Assembly (NCBI GenBank): GCA_014529385.2
Contig: CM043944.1
Span: forward strand, 53,544,768-53,608,767
Source of the DNA: Adiantum capillus-veneris
Lineage: Eukaryota > Streptophyta > Polypodiopsida > Polypodiales > Pteridaceae
DNA length: 64,000 nt
Direction: 5' to 3'
A program made the position numbers and the translations under genes. Below, piece by piece: positions 11,413-22,560 of the stretch; position 1 is the first letter of the stretch; every line of letters starts with the position of its first letter. The notes beneath the pieces were generated by a model, which saw only the letters and a list, made by a program, of their open reading frames with translations, had not been told where the DNA came from and searched no databases.

Positions 11413-11673
11413 CTAATCACTTGGGATGTTACAGAATTCATTATTCGCGTCATCCTCTCGTTCAAAATGCTTCGGGGGAGTCATAAAACTCTTTTTCCTC
11501 TCCTTTGTTAGTGGATCATCTCTGGGTTCTTCTAGGGCTAATTTCTCATCATTTTCATTTACTATATTGATCATATAGTATGGAACCACGTCATAACCAT
11601 CCTTGTCACAAAATTTGGTTGTGTGGCCATCGAAAATAGCACACACATTTGGGTCGCTAGAATATGAGTCCAT
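11413..11673 (-). pseudogene. element A: acidic spacer between PR1 and RT
   Basis: An 86-residue open frame, acidic and polar, contains FCDKDGYDVVPYYMINIV. Element B has FGDEEGYDLVTLQMASVI at the equivalent place (49181-49681), so this is a conserved spacer of the polyprotein. No catalytic motif is seen. Confidence 0.6.
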
Positions 11674-11839
11674 TCTAATGGCTCAAGCGCCTCTTTAGGA
11701 AAGGGTTCAGGAATATATTACTTATCTTTAAGCACCCTTTCTAGATTACACTCTTCTCGTTTCAAACTCCCACACTATGATGCACCGCACATCCATAGCT
11801 CTTTGGGATTACCTAATCAAGCTAGAAGCTCCAAACCTG

Positions 11840-12300
11840 CTATTGTTTAGCTGAATCAAACTCCTTCACTGGGATTTTGTTCACATCTTTGTAGCTATGG
11901 TATTTAAGGTTTATGCGTGTTGTGGTTTCCATGTGTTTGAGGTATATATGGTCATTTCCCAAGTCTTGAACCATCTTAAGTTGTTGCATAAATGGTCGTC
12001 CAAGTATGAATATCAACACCAGCTCCACTATCAAGAATTCCCATGGGTGTTACACCTTGGAGTTCTATTGAAAGTGTAGTATTCCAAGCTTCACCCTCGC
12101 AATACTCACCAACCTTGTTTAATGTAACATGTCTTGTGTTCAATTGAGGTTTTTCTAGTTCTTGGATTCCTTCTTGAATCTGTGATGTTGGATCTTTTAT
12201 CCCAAACTTCTCTAAGTATTTTCCGACAGTCACCCACATGTTTGGTCTTTTGCAGAGAAGATTTGCTAATGGGATAGTACAAGTCGTAGGCACAGACAAT
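11840..12300 (-). pseudogene. element A: first protease domain (PR1)
   Basis: On the minus strand MGILDSGAGVDI carries the catalytic D-S-G-A motif of retropepsins (near 12040). A shifted frame then gives FILGRPFMQQLKMVQDLGNDHIYLK, the hydrophobic strand and terminal helix of the fold. This is the protease in its usual place between Gag and RT. Element B has the same domain at 48737-49180. The frame change and the damaged middle make it inactive. Confidence 0.8.
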
Positions 12301-12902
12301 ATGTCTATCAATCCCTTAGAATCCATAGACTTTTTTAATGAGAGTCTTTGTGATGGCACCACCTTCACATCTAGGTTGGATTTATACTCTCCCATGTATG
12401 AGGGTAAGGTTTTCAATGATTGAGGTTATCAACTCTCTAAGGATTGTATTGATCCCTTATCCCCCCAATATGACAAAATATCCAGATCTGCTTTAGATCC
12501 TGCCTCAAACTCCTCAATAGGTAGAAGAAAAACATCCCTTCCCTTATTGGTTTGGTTGACTCTTTGACTCAAATCTTTTGCATAGTTTGCTTCTTGTATT
12601 TGTCTCCAAAGCTTGTCTAAGCCATCATCATCTCTATAGGCCTCTGGTATCATAGGATGGAGATCTTCAGAGGCATAATCTGTGGTATTCATCACTACCC
12701 TTGGACTTTCTATTTTAGCTATGAAATTCTTGATGTTCCTTTTAGTTTCATGCCTAGGTTGGATTATCGGTGTTGGAGTTGGAACTTCTATCCAACTCTT
12801 TGGCTTGCTTGGCGGTGGCTCTAGCAAACCTTGGGCAATTTGGATCATTTTTTGACACATCTCCAACCTTTGCTTTTCAAACTCTACGTAAGGATACGTC
12901 AT
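12301..12902 (-). pseudogene. element A: Gag C-terminal region before PR1
   Basis: Two open pieces (12902-12429 and 12416-12300) encode polar sequence with no named motif. They include PRVVMNTTDYASEDLHPMI and MKTLPSYMGEYKSNLD, followed by a segment with LSVPTTCTIPLANLL and MWVTVGKYLEK. Element B carries close counterparts at 48126-48625 (VVPNTTDDAK, MKTLPSFIGEHK, ITLSELL, LWEDMGKHLEHKG). The region is therefore a conserved Gag-to-PR segment of this family, function unknown. A frame break falls near 12420. Confidence 0.65.
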
Positions 12903-14275
12903 CCATTTCTATTCCTAGTTTAGGTTCGTTTGAAGACACACTTTCTAGGCTTTAATAAGTGCATGTAGAGGTTCATTCACCTTTTCAGCCAGTACAGATC
13001 CTCCAAAACTTGCATCTTTGGTCTCTTTTCCTCATTCGGTTCTCTCATCTCATGGATTTTTGACTCAAGGGTAGTTTGATTCTCTAATCTCTCTAACCTT
13101 TCGTTGGTTTGTTTTAAATTCTCTACCTAGGGCTATCTCTTCAAATTTCTTCCTAGCTTTTAGGCGTGCCTTCCTAGCTTTCTATGTGTTTTGTTGACTT
13201 TTTTGTTCATAACTCGATGTCTCTATTTTAGGTTCCTTAATTATCGGTTCTTCCCTTGATTTCTTGCGCTCTTGTGATGATTTGTATGGGTATCACCGTT
13301 TTATTTTTAGAACCACTACTTGATGGGATGGCCACCCAATATGTTAATGTAGTCTCACTGTTTTATTTGGGTTTTTTGGATAGTGATTCATTAAATGAGT
13401 AATTTCATGATCTAGACAATACATATATACTCAAATGATCTCTAGATGTGGATAGTATTTCATAAGATGGTCACCACCACACTAGTAGCACGGTCCTAAA
13501 GGTTGACAAGGCGCTCTTGGAGAGACTCTTTTTTGATAGGCAGGTCTTGGTCCTGTTAACCCACCTTTGGATACGACCAACAATGTTCATTTATCCAAAT
13601 TGTATCTATCTTCTCTTGCAGCATGAGCTATTGTTGGTGGTCCAACATTCCCAATCATGCTCCAAGGTTTCGGTGATTTTGGCTCTTTGGGTGGGTAGTA
13701 TGTTGAACTAGCCCGTATTCACTTGGCTGTTCATAATACACACGCATAGGCACTAAGGCTTGTTCCTCCGATTCCTCTATAGTGGGTGTATACCTAATGC
13801 CCACTGGTCGTGTTCCTGGTAGAGGTGGTTATTGCCCCAAAATCGGCTATGTCCATTCAACCCCTCTTGGTCCTCGCAAATTTCCAATTGTATACTAGGC
13901 ATTGATGGTACCTGAGGAGGTGCTACTTGGGTTGGTGGGGCATATTGTCACTCTCTCACATATCCCTTGTTGTAGTAACACTCCTCTGTAGCATGATTTG
14001 TCCATTTTTTAATCAATGGTAGACCACTTAGGTTACTTAGCCTGTAACTTAGCAAACAAGCTTATCCTTTTGAGACCTTCCTCAACAAGTGTTTCTTGAT
14101 TTAATGTTACCTCGCTCTTTTGTGCTGACTTTGTATACTTAGCTCCGCTTTGGTGTGATGATGAGTCATCATCCAAGTCTTTGTAGTTTCCTTCCTTGTA
14201 GACATTAAAATTTTCTACTAGGTATAGATCCTCTTTGGTCAACTCGTTTAGAGTTGACCTCATCTTCATATGCAA
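12903..14275 (-). pseudogene. element A: Gag basic coiled region and zinc-knuckle remnant
   Basis: After the capsid region the minus strand shows KWTNHATEECYYNKGY near 13995, like the second half of a CCHC knuckle with its preceding Cys pair lost. A Pro-rich segment follows, then a Lys/Arg/Glu-rich stretch around 13050-13220 with heptad-like spacing (NERLERLENQTTLESK) that looks like a coiled coil. Many stops interrupt it. In the family this would be the nucleocapsid and a linker. Confidence 0.5.
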
Positions 14276-15382
14276 ATCCTTCTAAAGGTCTCCATTTCTC
14301 AATCCTTGGATAAATACTAGCACGAGTTGGGACTGAGTTAATAATTCCTCCACAAAGGCAAAAATTTATGTAACATTTCAACATTAAGGATGCCTTTCTA
14401 ATGAATTCTCCCTCTTTCGGCTTGAATTTTTGGATTTGTGAGATTGTATTATGAGCTATCCCTCTTTGAGAGAATTCCTCGATAAACTCATCAAATACCT
14501 CCTCCATTGTAACAAAATCTCTACGGTCAATAGAGTCGAACTAGGTGGCGTCATCCTCTTCTAGAGTTAACCCAAATCTTGTGAATTGTGTGGAAAAGTC
14601 TAGTACTTTCTCAATCTAGATGACATGCACAAAGTCTGCCACGTGGTCCCTTGGATCCCTATCTACAGATTATTTCTTGTTCACCCATTTTTGGACTTAA
14701 GAAGGTATAATCCTCCGATGATCTACTATTCTAAACATAGGATCCTCTATGATCCATTTCTGGCCTAGTATAGGCTACATGCTCCTCTAGGCTACTCCTA
14801 ATCCATAGTTCCCGACTAGTCTAGCAAGTGTTTGTTCTTTTGCTCGGCTTCTTTCTTCTCATTCTTGTTGTGGTGCATCAGTCTAGATCAAATTTAGCGT
14901 TCTTGTTCAGTACTCTCATCCTGGTATTGTCGATGTAGTGGTGGTTTTTGTGGTGCTTCTAGCATTAACACGGTCTGATATCCACCCCGTTTCATGTTCA
15001 TGTTTGGTGTTTCAAACTGTTCAAGACACGCTTGAAATGATAGTGGTGATGCTTGCAAGTTTTGAGGGTTAGGCAATGGTTGTTTGTTCTATTGTGTTGT
15101 GGTGTTGTAAACATTTGAGAAGGGATTTGTAGACTTGCTTGGGGTTTCTATGAGATTATTATTCCCTACCAAAACTTGTGCCATTAGTTCTGGCGTTATC
15201 ACGCTCCCTATATCATCTAGGTGTATTGGCTCGTATTCTTGTCCATACTTATCAACAAAAATAATATGTTTTCCCGTTATTGGCTGATATGAAAACAAGT
15301 ACATGACTTTGTCCATGCTTAACTCATTCACATGGGTCATGCACCGGTAGTAAGAGGTGACTCTTCCTTCCTTGTTCTTCAT
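14205..15382 (-). pseudogene. element A: Gag capsid region
   Basis: Three pieces can be joined in order: an N-terminal frame (15382-15089), a damaged middle, and 14507-14205 with MEEVFDEFIEEFSQRG and IQKFKPKEGEFIRKA, the pattern of the plant retrotransposon Gag capsid domain (a Phe/Trp-rich helix followed by LxQxxxESxxxFxxR). Just upstream the text RDPRDHVADFVHV also fits that domain. The capsid would form the particle shell. Element B has lost this domain. Confidence 0.7.
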
Positions 15383-17340
15383 AAATCGTCATCATTCTCT
15401 CCACTTTCTTGTCATGAACGTAGCAGGCTTCGGAAAGAGGGAGTTTAGGAGGTCTCCATGACCATCTTCCCTTTTGTTACATTGTCTCCATTTCGATTAT
15501 AATTTTCTGGGTCTTTGACAATGAGATAGTGGTTTCCATCCAAGACAATTTTGTACCTGCTCGACAGCCCAGTGCATAGCAACAAACCTTTGAAACACCA
15601 CACACAAACCTTCATGGAAAGCTTGGATACAACTTAGGATTTTCTGCCATCCTTCACAGAGCGCACTTGTAGCACAGAAAGCACTTCAATCCTTGGCTCA
15701 TGCTTGTCTCCTCACCTACAATGCACTAAATTACAACATCACCGAGCCCTTCCTCATGAACTAGCCCTTTAAGGTCCACTGGCTTCAATTACCTACTCTT
15801 CAACCACCTCTTCTACACTACATCATGCTCTCGCAAGGAGGAGAGAAACTCATTCTCTATCACATCATCCTCTTCTTCTTCCATAGGCAAGGCTAGTCTA
15901 TCCATTCCAGCAAAACTCCACACAAACTGTACCAGCATGGCACACTCCACTACCACTTTCACAAGCATGGCCATTAGCATGGGACCACACACCATCTTTA
16001 CTCGCATACCTTCACCTGTAGGCTCGGACTCCTCCATTTGGATTCCATCTAGCATACCAACTTGCATCACACTACAAGTCCATGCACATGCAAGAGATCA
16101 AACTCTTCATACCTTGATTGAGACGACTTGATCTCCCAGCGCGTATCAACATTCATAGAGCTGCAGTCACTTGGATCAACCTCATCCTCTATCTCAAGCT
16201 CGAGATCCTCCTCAAGTTTTATTGCTTCGAGCCCATCTGGAAATTGAACCCTTTGGACTCTAACACTCTTCAGAGGAGTCTGCACAATCATACATTAACT
16301 CAGCAGCACATTCTTTGCCCGACTTGGAACCACCGGGACTTCCTCTATAGTTCGAGCCACCCCTGATTGGCATTAGCAGCATAGAAACCACCATGTCTCT
16401 TTGCAGCCATAAAACCCTTTGCTGTGCTCACACTAGCACCTCCATTTGCACCAATCTTGGCTCAACTACCACCACATCAACCCATTTTGGCACCACAACA
16501 CCTGGCAAACCATGCCTAGCTTCACCTCGAGCTTTATACGGGTATAAGCTGTCATTCTTGCCATTTGGTACCATTTCAGAATGACATAGAATGGCTTGAT
16601 TATGCTCTCTCTCCCCTTTAATTGCAGCTTCACTTCGGGTACAAGGTAGTAGTGAGATTGCAAATGCTGGCAAGCTCGAAGTCGCTCTTGAGCCTCACAT
16701 CCATGGGCCACCTTCATTGAAAATTCGTTTCAAAAGCCTTTCAATTTTTCTTTTCTCTGCCGAGTCCGCGATCGCTTTTTTTTACTTAGCTTCAATCACC
16801 TTCTCTTGAATCACTTCTTTGAACTTTCATAAATTTTCAATTAACTTCTTTTTAATTGGCCTCTACTTCCTCCTCCTCACAACCTTAATAAATAGCCAAA
16901 AATAGACAGAAAAAAGCCATATCTTTCTTTTTCTCTCAATACGCGTCGATCAAAATTTCAAAAGATTAGCCGAGAAAAAATTTGATTAAAGCTAATTAGA
17001 TTTTGAGTTTGAAAATTCAATTTTCCATACTTAGCCTTCTTAACATCAGCTTCTTGGCTTCCGAGATCGAGCCTTCTTGTTCGCCCAATTATCGATCAAA
17101 TTATACACTTTCCTCTGTTTTGAGCTTCTTCAAAATCTGATTCTTTTCTTCATAGATACTCAAAATTAGCTATTGTTTTAAATCAAATGCTGCACATACC
17201 CAATTTTGGCCATCTATAAGAGGAATGTGATGGTCAATTTGCCAATTGATCGCCAATTTAGCTTTAATTTGGGAACTTGACGCTGCAGATTTGCAAATTG
17301 ATCCTTAAAATTTGAAATCAAATGTCAATTTCCCTCGACC
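15383..17340. other. ~2 kb with no recognised gene
   Basis: This stretch contains only short overlapping open frames on both strands. The longest on the minus strand are at 16717-16466, 16673-16428, 16291-16067 (acidic) and 16070-15813. None shows a known motif. It may be the leader of element A or the interior of a second element bounded by the LTR at 17362. Confidence 0.4.
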
Positions 17341-17344
17341 TAGA

Positions 17345-17357
17345 TTCTCTGATACCA
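17345..17357 (-). other. primer-binding site (tRNA-Met type)
   Basis: The minus strand reads TGGTATCAGAGAA next to the LTR at 17362, with a short spacer. It marks the start of the interior of a minus-strand LTR element. Confidence 0.7.
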
Positions 17358-17361
17358 CTAT

Positions 17362-17667
17362 TGGGAGCAAGAGTGGGCTTCCAACCTTGGCCATGAAATT
17401 CAACTTTGACCTTGAATTGATGGAGAAGGGAAAAGGGAGAGATGGTAGAGGAAGATGTCGACACAAAAATAAGGGATGGAGATGTTGACATATCTACACA
17501 TAATAGTACACAAAGAAGCATATGAGACAAACTCTTACACACTCTTACACAAGAAGGTGACACAATCAAGTTCCATAGCCCAAGACATAGCTTAAGAGAG
17601 GGGAAAGGTAAAATTGAGAGCATCTACACAAGAAAGGCCTAAAATCATAGCCTCAAACTCCACGACA
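17362..17667 (-). repeat. copia-type LTR, ~306 bp
   Basis: Read on the minus strand it begins TGTCGTGGAGTTTGAGG and ends GCTCCCA, followed by a tRNA-Met PBS. Length and ends suit a copia LTR. A partner LTR was not found in the window, so it is either the 5' LTR of a truncated element or, less likely, that of element A. Confidence 0.6.
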
Positions 17668-18854
17668 CCCTTCTTTTAAATTTATCATTTGAGTTATGGA
17701 TACCAAAATTGGAGGCCCCTCTTTTACAATTAGTCCACTTTAGTACTTTAGTGGAGCACATCACTTATTGTATGTCCCATAAGAGCGAGTTCTTACTAGA
17801 ATGATTTACAGGCAACCATAGTGGCTTATTAAATGAAAATACTAAAATATTGTGCAAAGTTAAAATGATCGAGAGGGGGTAAAACGGCCAAGAGGGTTAT
17901 TATTTGTGAGCACCTCCTTTTCAACGCCCAAAATTCCAATCTACAAATCATCATCAACTCACTAATAGTAAAATCAAATATACAACACAAAATTAACCAT
18001 GAAGCCAGCTATCCTAGTTGCAGTTAACCACATACAAGAGGAGGGTGCCCAGTTTCGTAACAAAAGAGTTGCTTCTTTAGGACTCTCCCATGTAGAGGGA
18101 GCTCGCACAATTACATGTCTTGTAGCTCAAGGAGTGTCACTAAAAAGTATGTACAATAGCACATGAGTTCAATAGAAGGAATGATTCTCTCGTATGCCCT
18201 TATACAAAATATACAAACATAAAGGCCTTTTGAATAATAATAGTGGAACAAAAGGGGTCTCTACATACATCAAGAAATGTATAACAAGGGTTTCTAAATA
18301 CCTCTTAAATGCACGTGCTATAAAAAATATCTTTATAGTGATGCTCTCTAAGTACCGCAATCACAACGTTTATATGTGGCTATACATGCCATAAGGATAT
18401 GCAGTTAAATTTGCGGTTATAAATGAGGTTACAAAAGTTGGAATCAAAGTAGTTATTTACACGGTTATACATGCAACTAATAAGATTCACTATTTTTCTC
18501 ATATAACTACAAATGTAGCTCCACATGCAAAAGTGAAAAGTGTGGAATGGTATACGCTTATATATGGGTTTACACTCACGACTAGAAAAGTTGACTTTTC
18601 CTCAATTTTAGGTGCACACATTGCAACAAGCATGTCGTCGCAGCGTCATAGCCATGCCTATAGTTTGACAACTCATTTACTTTTGAAATTTTTTTTTCTT
18701 TTTTTGCACGACTAGGAGTGCGCTATGCAGACAACCTTTAGTAGTGCTACTATCACATGAAGGAGAAAAAAACAGCCCATAGTTGCTTTTTCAAGTACAA
18801 AGGTTGGGTACAAGGCCAATGGAAGACGAATCATGCTAGGTGACATACTCGCGT
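17668..18854. other. no gene seen
   Basis: AT-rich sequence with short frames on both strands and no motif that could be named. One segment near 18360-18560 repeats TATA/ACAT-rich text without clear periodicity. Confidence 0.4.

Positions 18855-18888
<34 letters not shown>
18855..18888. repeat. poly-G run of 34 bases
   Basis: Thirty-four consecutive G residues. Runs of this length are rare and unstable, so the exact length may be a sequencing or assembly estimate. The minus strand would translate to poly-Pro, which is not evidence of a gene. Confidence 0.9.
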
Positions 18889-18889
<1 letters not shown>

Positions 18890-19110
18890 ATGTATAAATT
18901 ATGTATCTCGCATGCGTTCAAAGACTATCTTTAAAACTCCTTATCTTTGAATTTTTGAGAAGTCAAATATATCCTTTTCCTTATTTGTAAAAGTTTTCTC
19001 CAATTCCATTTTATGGTACCCTTTAATTTATATTTGAAAATTTGAGAATTTTTTTAAAATTTAATAGCCCCTTTTGCTACACTCAAATGATATTCACATA
19101 ACTATTAACC
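18889..19110 (+). mobile_element. MITE copy A (related to 25747 and 30935)
   Basis: From TATGTATAAATTATG onward it parallels the copy at 25747-25971 block by block, including AAAACTCC, the TTTTATGGTACCCTTT block, and ATTCACATAACTATTA near its end. The outer terminal repeat is lost in the poly-G run. Confidence 0.6.
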
Positions 19111-19177
19111 CCCAAGGTAACATTGCTATAGATGTTGTCACACCTATATTTTCAATGGGTAATTTTAATCTACTATG

Positions 19178-19351
19178 ACAACCCAATGTTACATGCGAGA
19201 ATGAATGATATCGAAGTGCACCACCACTTCATTAGGGATAGGATCTAGGATCATGAAAAACACCTGAATTACAAAACGACACATGAACAAGTTGCATAAA
19301 TCTTCACAAAGGCCCTTGGAGGAAAAAAGTCCTGGCAATTTCAAGCTATGC
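19178..19351 (+). pseudogene. copia RNase H C-terminal fragment
   Basis: The plus strand encodes NPMLHARMNDIEVHHHFIRD, then HEQVA and IFTKALGGKK, the standard end of Ty1/copia pol (HIE.HYHFIRD ... EEQVADIFTKAL). Two in-frame stops interrupt it. A TGTTGAGG at about 19390, just after a purine-rich stretch, may be the start of the 3' LTR. Upstream pol sequence is not present, so this is a 5'-truncated remnant. Confidence 0.85.
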
Positions 19352-20001
<650 letters not shown>

Positions 20002-20217
20002 TTAGAAAACCAAGTTAGAAGTTCGTTCAAGAGTATTTGGGGCAGCACATGCAAAAATTACAGACCGGGCACACTCCACTACCACATCCAAAAGATCTAT
20101 ATGAATGAGAAACATTTGCATGCGTATCACCCAAGAGAGGTAATTGGTTTTGGTGAGATGATCAAGTTTATATGTTGTGTATGATTTGAAGATGCACTTG
20201 CAACCATGATGATGCAT
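20002..20217 (-). pseudogene. copia gag fragment
   Basis: A 71-residue minus-strand frame contains YKLDHLTKTNYLSWVIRMQM, matching the conserved start of copia Gag (L.G.NY..W...M...L). It lies about 390 bp downstream of a PBS-like site and LTR start at 20601-20613 on the same strand, the expected distance. It stops after VVVECARSV, so only the N-terminal Gag remains. Confidence 0.75.
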
Positions 20218-20600
20218 TGACGAGGTGAAACCCCTATGCCAAATAGCCTAAAGATTTAGCAACTTTGTCGCTTGGATAGACTTGAAATTATGGCAATTCC
20301 AACACAAGGGTATGTGTTAGTGTTTGTGTTTTATTAATTCAAGAACAAAATATCAAAGGCTTTAGAATTATTAGCCGGTTTGTTGGAGCCGTGTTGGTGT
20401 TGATCCGCCTTATAGCCGTATCCTTGCATCGTAATCCAAGAACATGGAGACGAGAAGCACACAAACTTCTTCTTATGAAAAATGTGATATTATAATAATG
20501 AAATAATACATAAGAGATAAAGTATGGTAATTGTACCTGTTTATGAGAGCATACGAGGTTAGCCAAGAAGAATGGGTGTGACGGGAGGAAGGCAATCTAA
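20218..20600 (-). other. probable copia leader, no gene
   Basis: Sequence between a copia PBS and its gag fragment. Nothing recognisable was seen. Confidence 0.4.
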
Positions 20601-20650
20601 GATCTGACACCATGTAGTAATTTTGATAAAGCATTAATAATTTTTTTTTA
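20601..20650 (-). repeat. copia PBS and start of LTR
   Basis: The minus strand reads TGGTGTCAGATC at 20612-20601, a near match to the tRNA-Met PBS, directly after ACTACA, an LTR end. The LTR extends right from 20613 into the microsatellite cluster. Its far edge could not be placed. Confidence 0.5.
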
Positions 20651-20695
20651 TCATCCACAGACTACAAATTACGATAGCATTATGTGAGCAAGAAG

Positions 20696-20721
20696 GAGAG
20701 AGAAGGAAGATTGCGCAAGAT

Positions 20722-20769
<48 letters not shown>

Positions 20770-20799
20770 GGAGAGAGAGAGAGAAGGAAGATTGCACAA

Positions 20800-20870
<71 letters not shown>
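20696..20870. repeat. duplicated compound microsatellite
   Basis: Two tandem units of about 87 bp each: GAGAAGGAAGATTGC, then CAAGATT, a GT run and a GA run. The second copy has a longer GT run. Reading frames across it are artefacts. Confidence 0.9.
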
Positions 20871-20874
<4 letters not shown>

Positions 20875-21129
20875 CATGCATGGTCTAAAGAAAAAAAGTT
20901 TTCTTGCATCGCATTTTGGTTCTTTCTTTACATTCAAGAGAAAAAGAGAGAGACATAAGTCTTGCCTCTAGGATGTTCCCAACAATATTTTGTCAATTTT
21001 CTTTGATAGACACCAAGAATGGTGCAACTACCAATGGTTATAAATGTAAGATCTTTCCTTTTTTATTTTTGGAAAAAATCAATAAGTGGATTGCATTAAG
21101 CACAACATGAATTTACAAATCTGCCTTAA

Positions 21130-21414
21130 GCTTAGGCCGAGCCTTGAGGTATTGGAAATAAAAAAATGGATGTCTACCACCTCCCATCTAGGCTAATACT
21201 TCTCGCAGGTTGACAACATGGAAAGGGTAGCCCTGGACCAGTCTCCTAAATCTTGCTTGCTTCTAAGAGTACATATCATCACTCTGCTTTCTTGTATAAT
21301 CTTTGAGAAGCTTGCTACATGAAGGTCTCCCTCAAATACATGGTGGTTTCTTGCCTGCCATATATGGTGGAAGAAGAAGTACCTAACATTTTGAGTGTAG
21401 ATAAGTAGAGCAAT
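21130..21414 (-). pseudogene. LINE C-terminal tail
   Basis: The minus strand encodes HHIWQARNHHVFEGD, matching the [IL]W.ARN..vF motif that follows the RT zinc-binding domain in plant LINEs, then IIQESRVMICTLRSKQDLG. It continues the piece at 21867-22560 once the foldback is removed. Confidence 0.75.
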
Positions 21415-21439
21415 GTGAGTGTGCGAATGTGGTGCTTGT

Positions 21440-21486
<47 letters not shown>

Positions 21487-21531
21487 ACAGGATGTGGGTG
21501 AATCTCAACACTATGTGTGTGAGAGATTCCT

Positions 21532-21614
<83 letters not shown>

Positions 21615-21702
21615 GAGAAATAAACACTATGTGTGTGAGAGAACCCCTCCAAGAATAAGGAATCTCTCACACACATAGTGTTGAGCTGCACCCACATCCT
21701 GT

Positions 21703-21783
<81 letters not shown>

Positions 21784-21788
21784 CTCTC

Positions 21789-21835
<47 letters not shown>

Positions 21836-21866
21836 CTTTGCACATGCACCACATTTGCACACTCAC
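21415..21866. mobile_element. foldback inverted repeat inserted in the LINE
   Basis: Left arm 21415-21535 (starts GTGAGTGTGCGAATGTGG, contains a GA run, ACACAGGATGTGGGTG and AACACTATGTGTGTGAGAGA) is complementary to right arm 21653-21866, which ends in the complement of the start. Arms differ mainly in the lengths of their GA/CT runs. The loop holds a long CT run and a third copy of ACTATGTGTGTGAGAGA. The possible flanking repeat AAGTAGAG / AAGCAGAG is weak evidence for a target duplication. Confidence 0.8.
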
Positions 21867-22560
21867 AAGCAGAGTTTCCCATCTTCTTGCCACCAAGGAA
21901 TAGATTAGTATTGAAGAACCTGATTTGCCTTGTCCTTTGGACCCACCTGCTTATTTTCCCTACCAGGCGTTTGATCGTGTGGCATTTCATGAAAAGGTGG
22001 TCCAGATCTTCACTAGCTATCTTGCACCCAAAGAAACAATTAGACCCAATTCCTTTATTCCCATCTGTAGAGCACCCCATATCACCATCCACAAAAATAT
22101 ATTTATAAACTGTGGCCACTTTGGCTTCTATATGTTCTCCATGACTTCCCCTCACTGTTCTTATTGCCATCGTCTCTTCCATATTTTGTTGAGGGGGCTA
22201 GACAATTTAGTCTCGTGCATTAATGCATCACATATGCCTTTGGAATTGGGTTCCCAAAAAAGACTACTTCTGCGGGTCATCTCCAAGCGTTCCACTCAAA
22301 CCTGGATTCATAGATTGGCATTACAACCTTGTCCAAGTCTTTTATTACTAGGTGGACTAATAATATCTCCAAGCCATTTAGTTGAAATTGAGTTTCCAAT
22401 AAGTCAATGGTTTTCTAGATCTTAGTGTTATTGTCCCAGAAGTGAGCAAGCCGGTTCAGACCCTTATTATTCACTTTTGTGGTAGTTTCTATCCAATAGG
22501 GGCTTTGTGGCAGTTCTAGAAATTTAGTGAGCTAGGGAGACTAATGCAAGATGAAGTTAT
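21867..22560 (-). pseudogene. LINE zinc-binding (zf-RVT-like) region
   Basis: The minus strand contains CFFGCKIASEDLDHLFMKC, the C-x3-C ... H-x4-C pattern of the zinc-binding domain downstream of RT in plant LINEs. A stretch around 22200-22560 would be the RT-to-zinc linker and is broken by stops. The zinc domain is thought to bind nucleic acid. Confidence 0.75.

Larger units (their letters stand above)
6283..15382 (-). mobile_element. element A: degenerate Ty3/gypsy retrotransposon with second protease
   Basis: In transcript order (right to left) the minus strand encodes a capsid-type Gag, a basic coiled region and zinc-knuckle remnant, PR1, RT, RNase H, a repeated zinc region, the integrase core, a second retropepsin (PR2), a WVPK-containing tail and a polypurine tract. 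Every module has a counterpart in element B at 48.1-54.5 kb, in the same order. Many stops and frameshifts make it inactive. LTRs could not be identified. The copia-like LTR and PBS at 17.35-17.67 kb is the nearest upstream candidate but may belong to another element. Confidence 0.85.

Noticed and set aside
21383-22108. Long open frames of alternating Arg-Glu or Leu-Ser residues
   Set aside because: These are translations of GA/CT microsatellites and carry no protein signal. The same applies to frames at 5525, 19516-19794 and 20634-20971.
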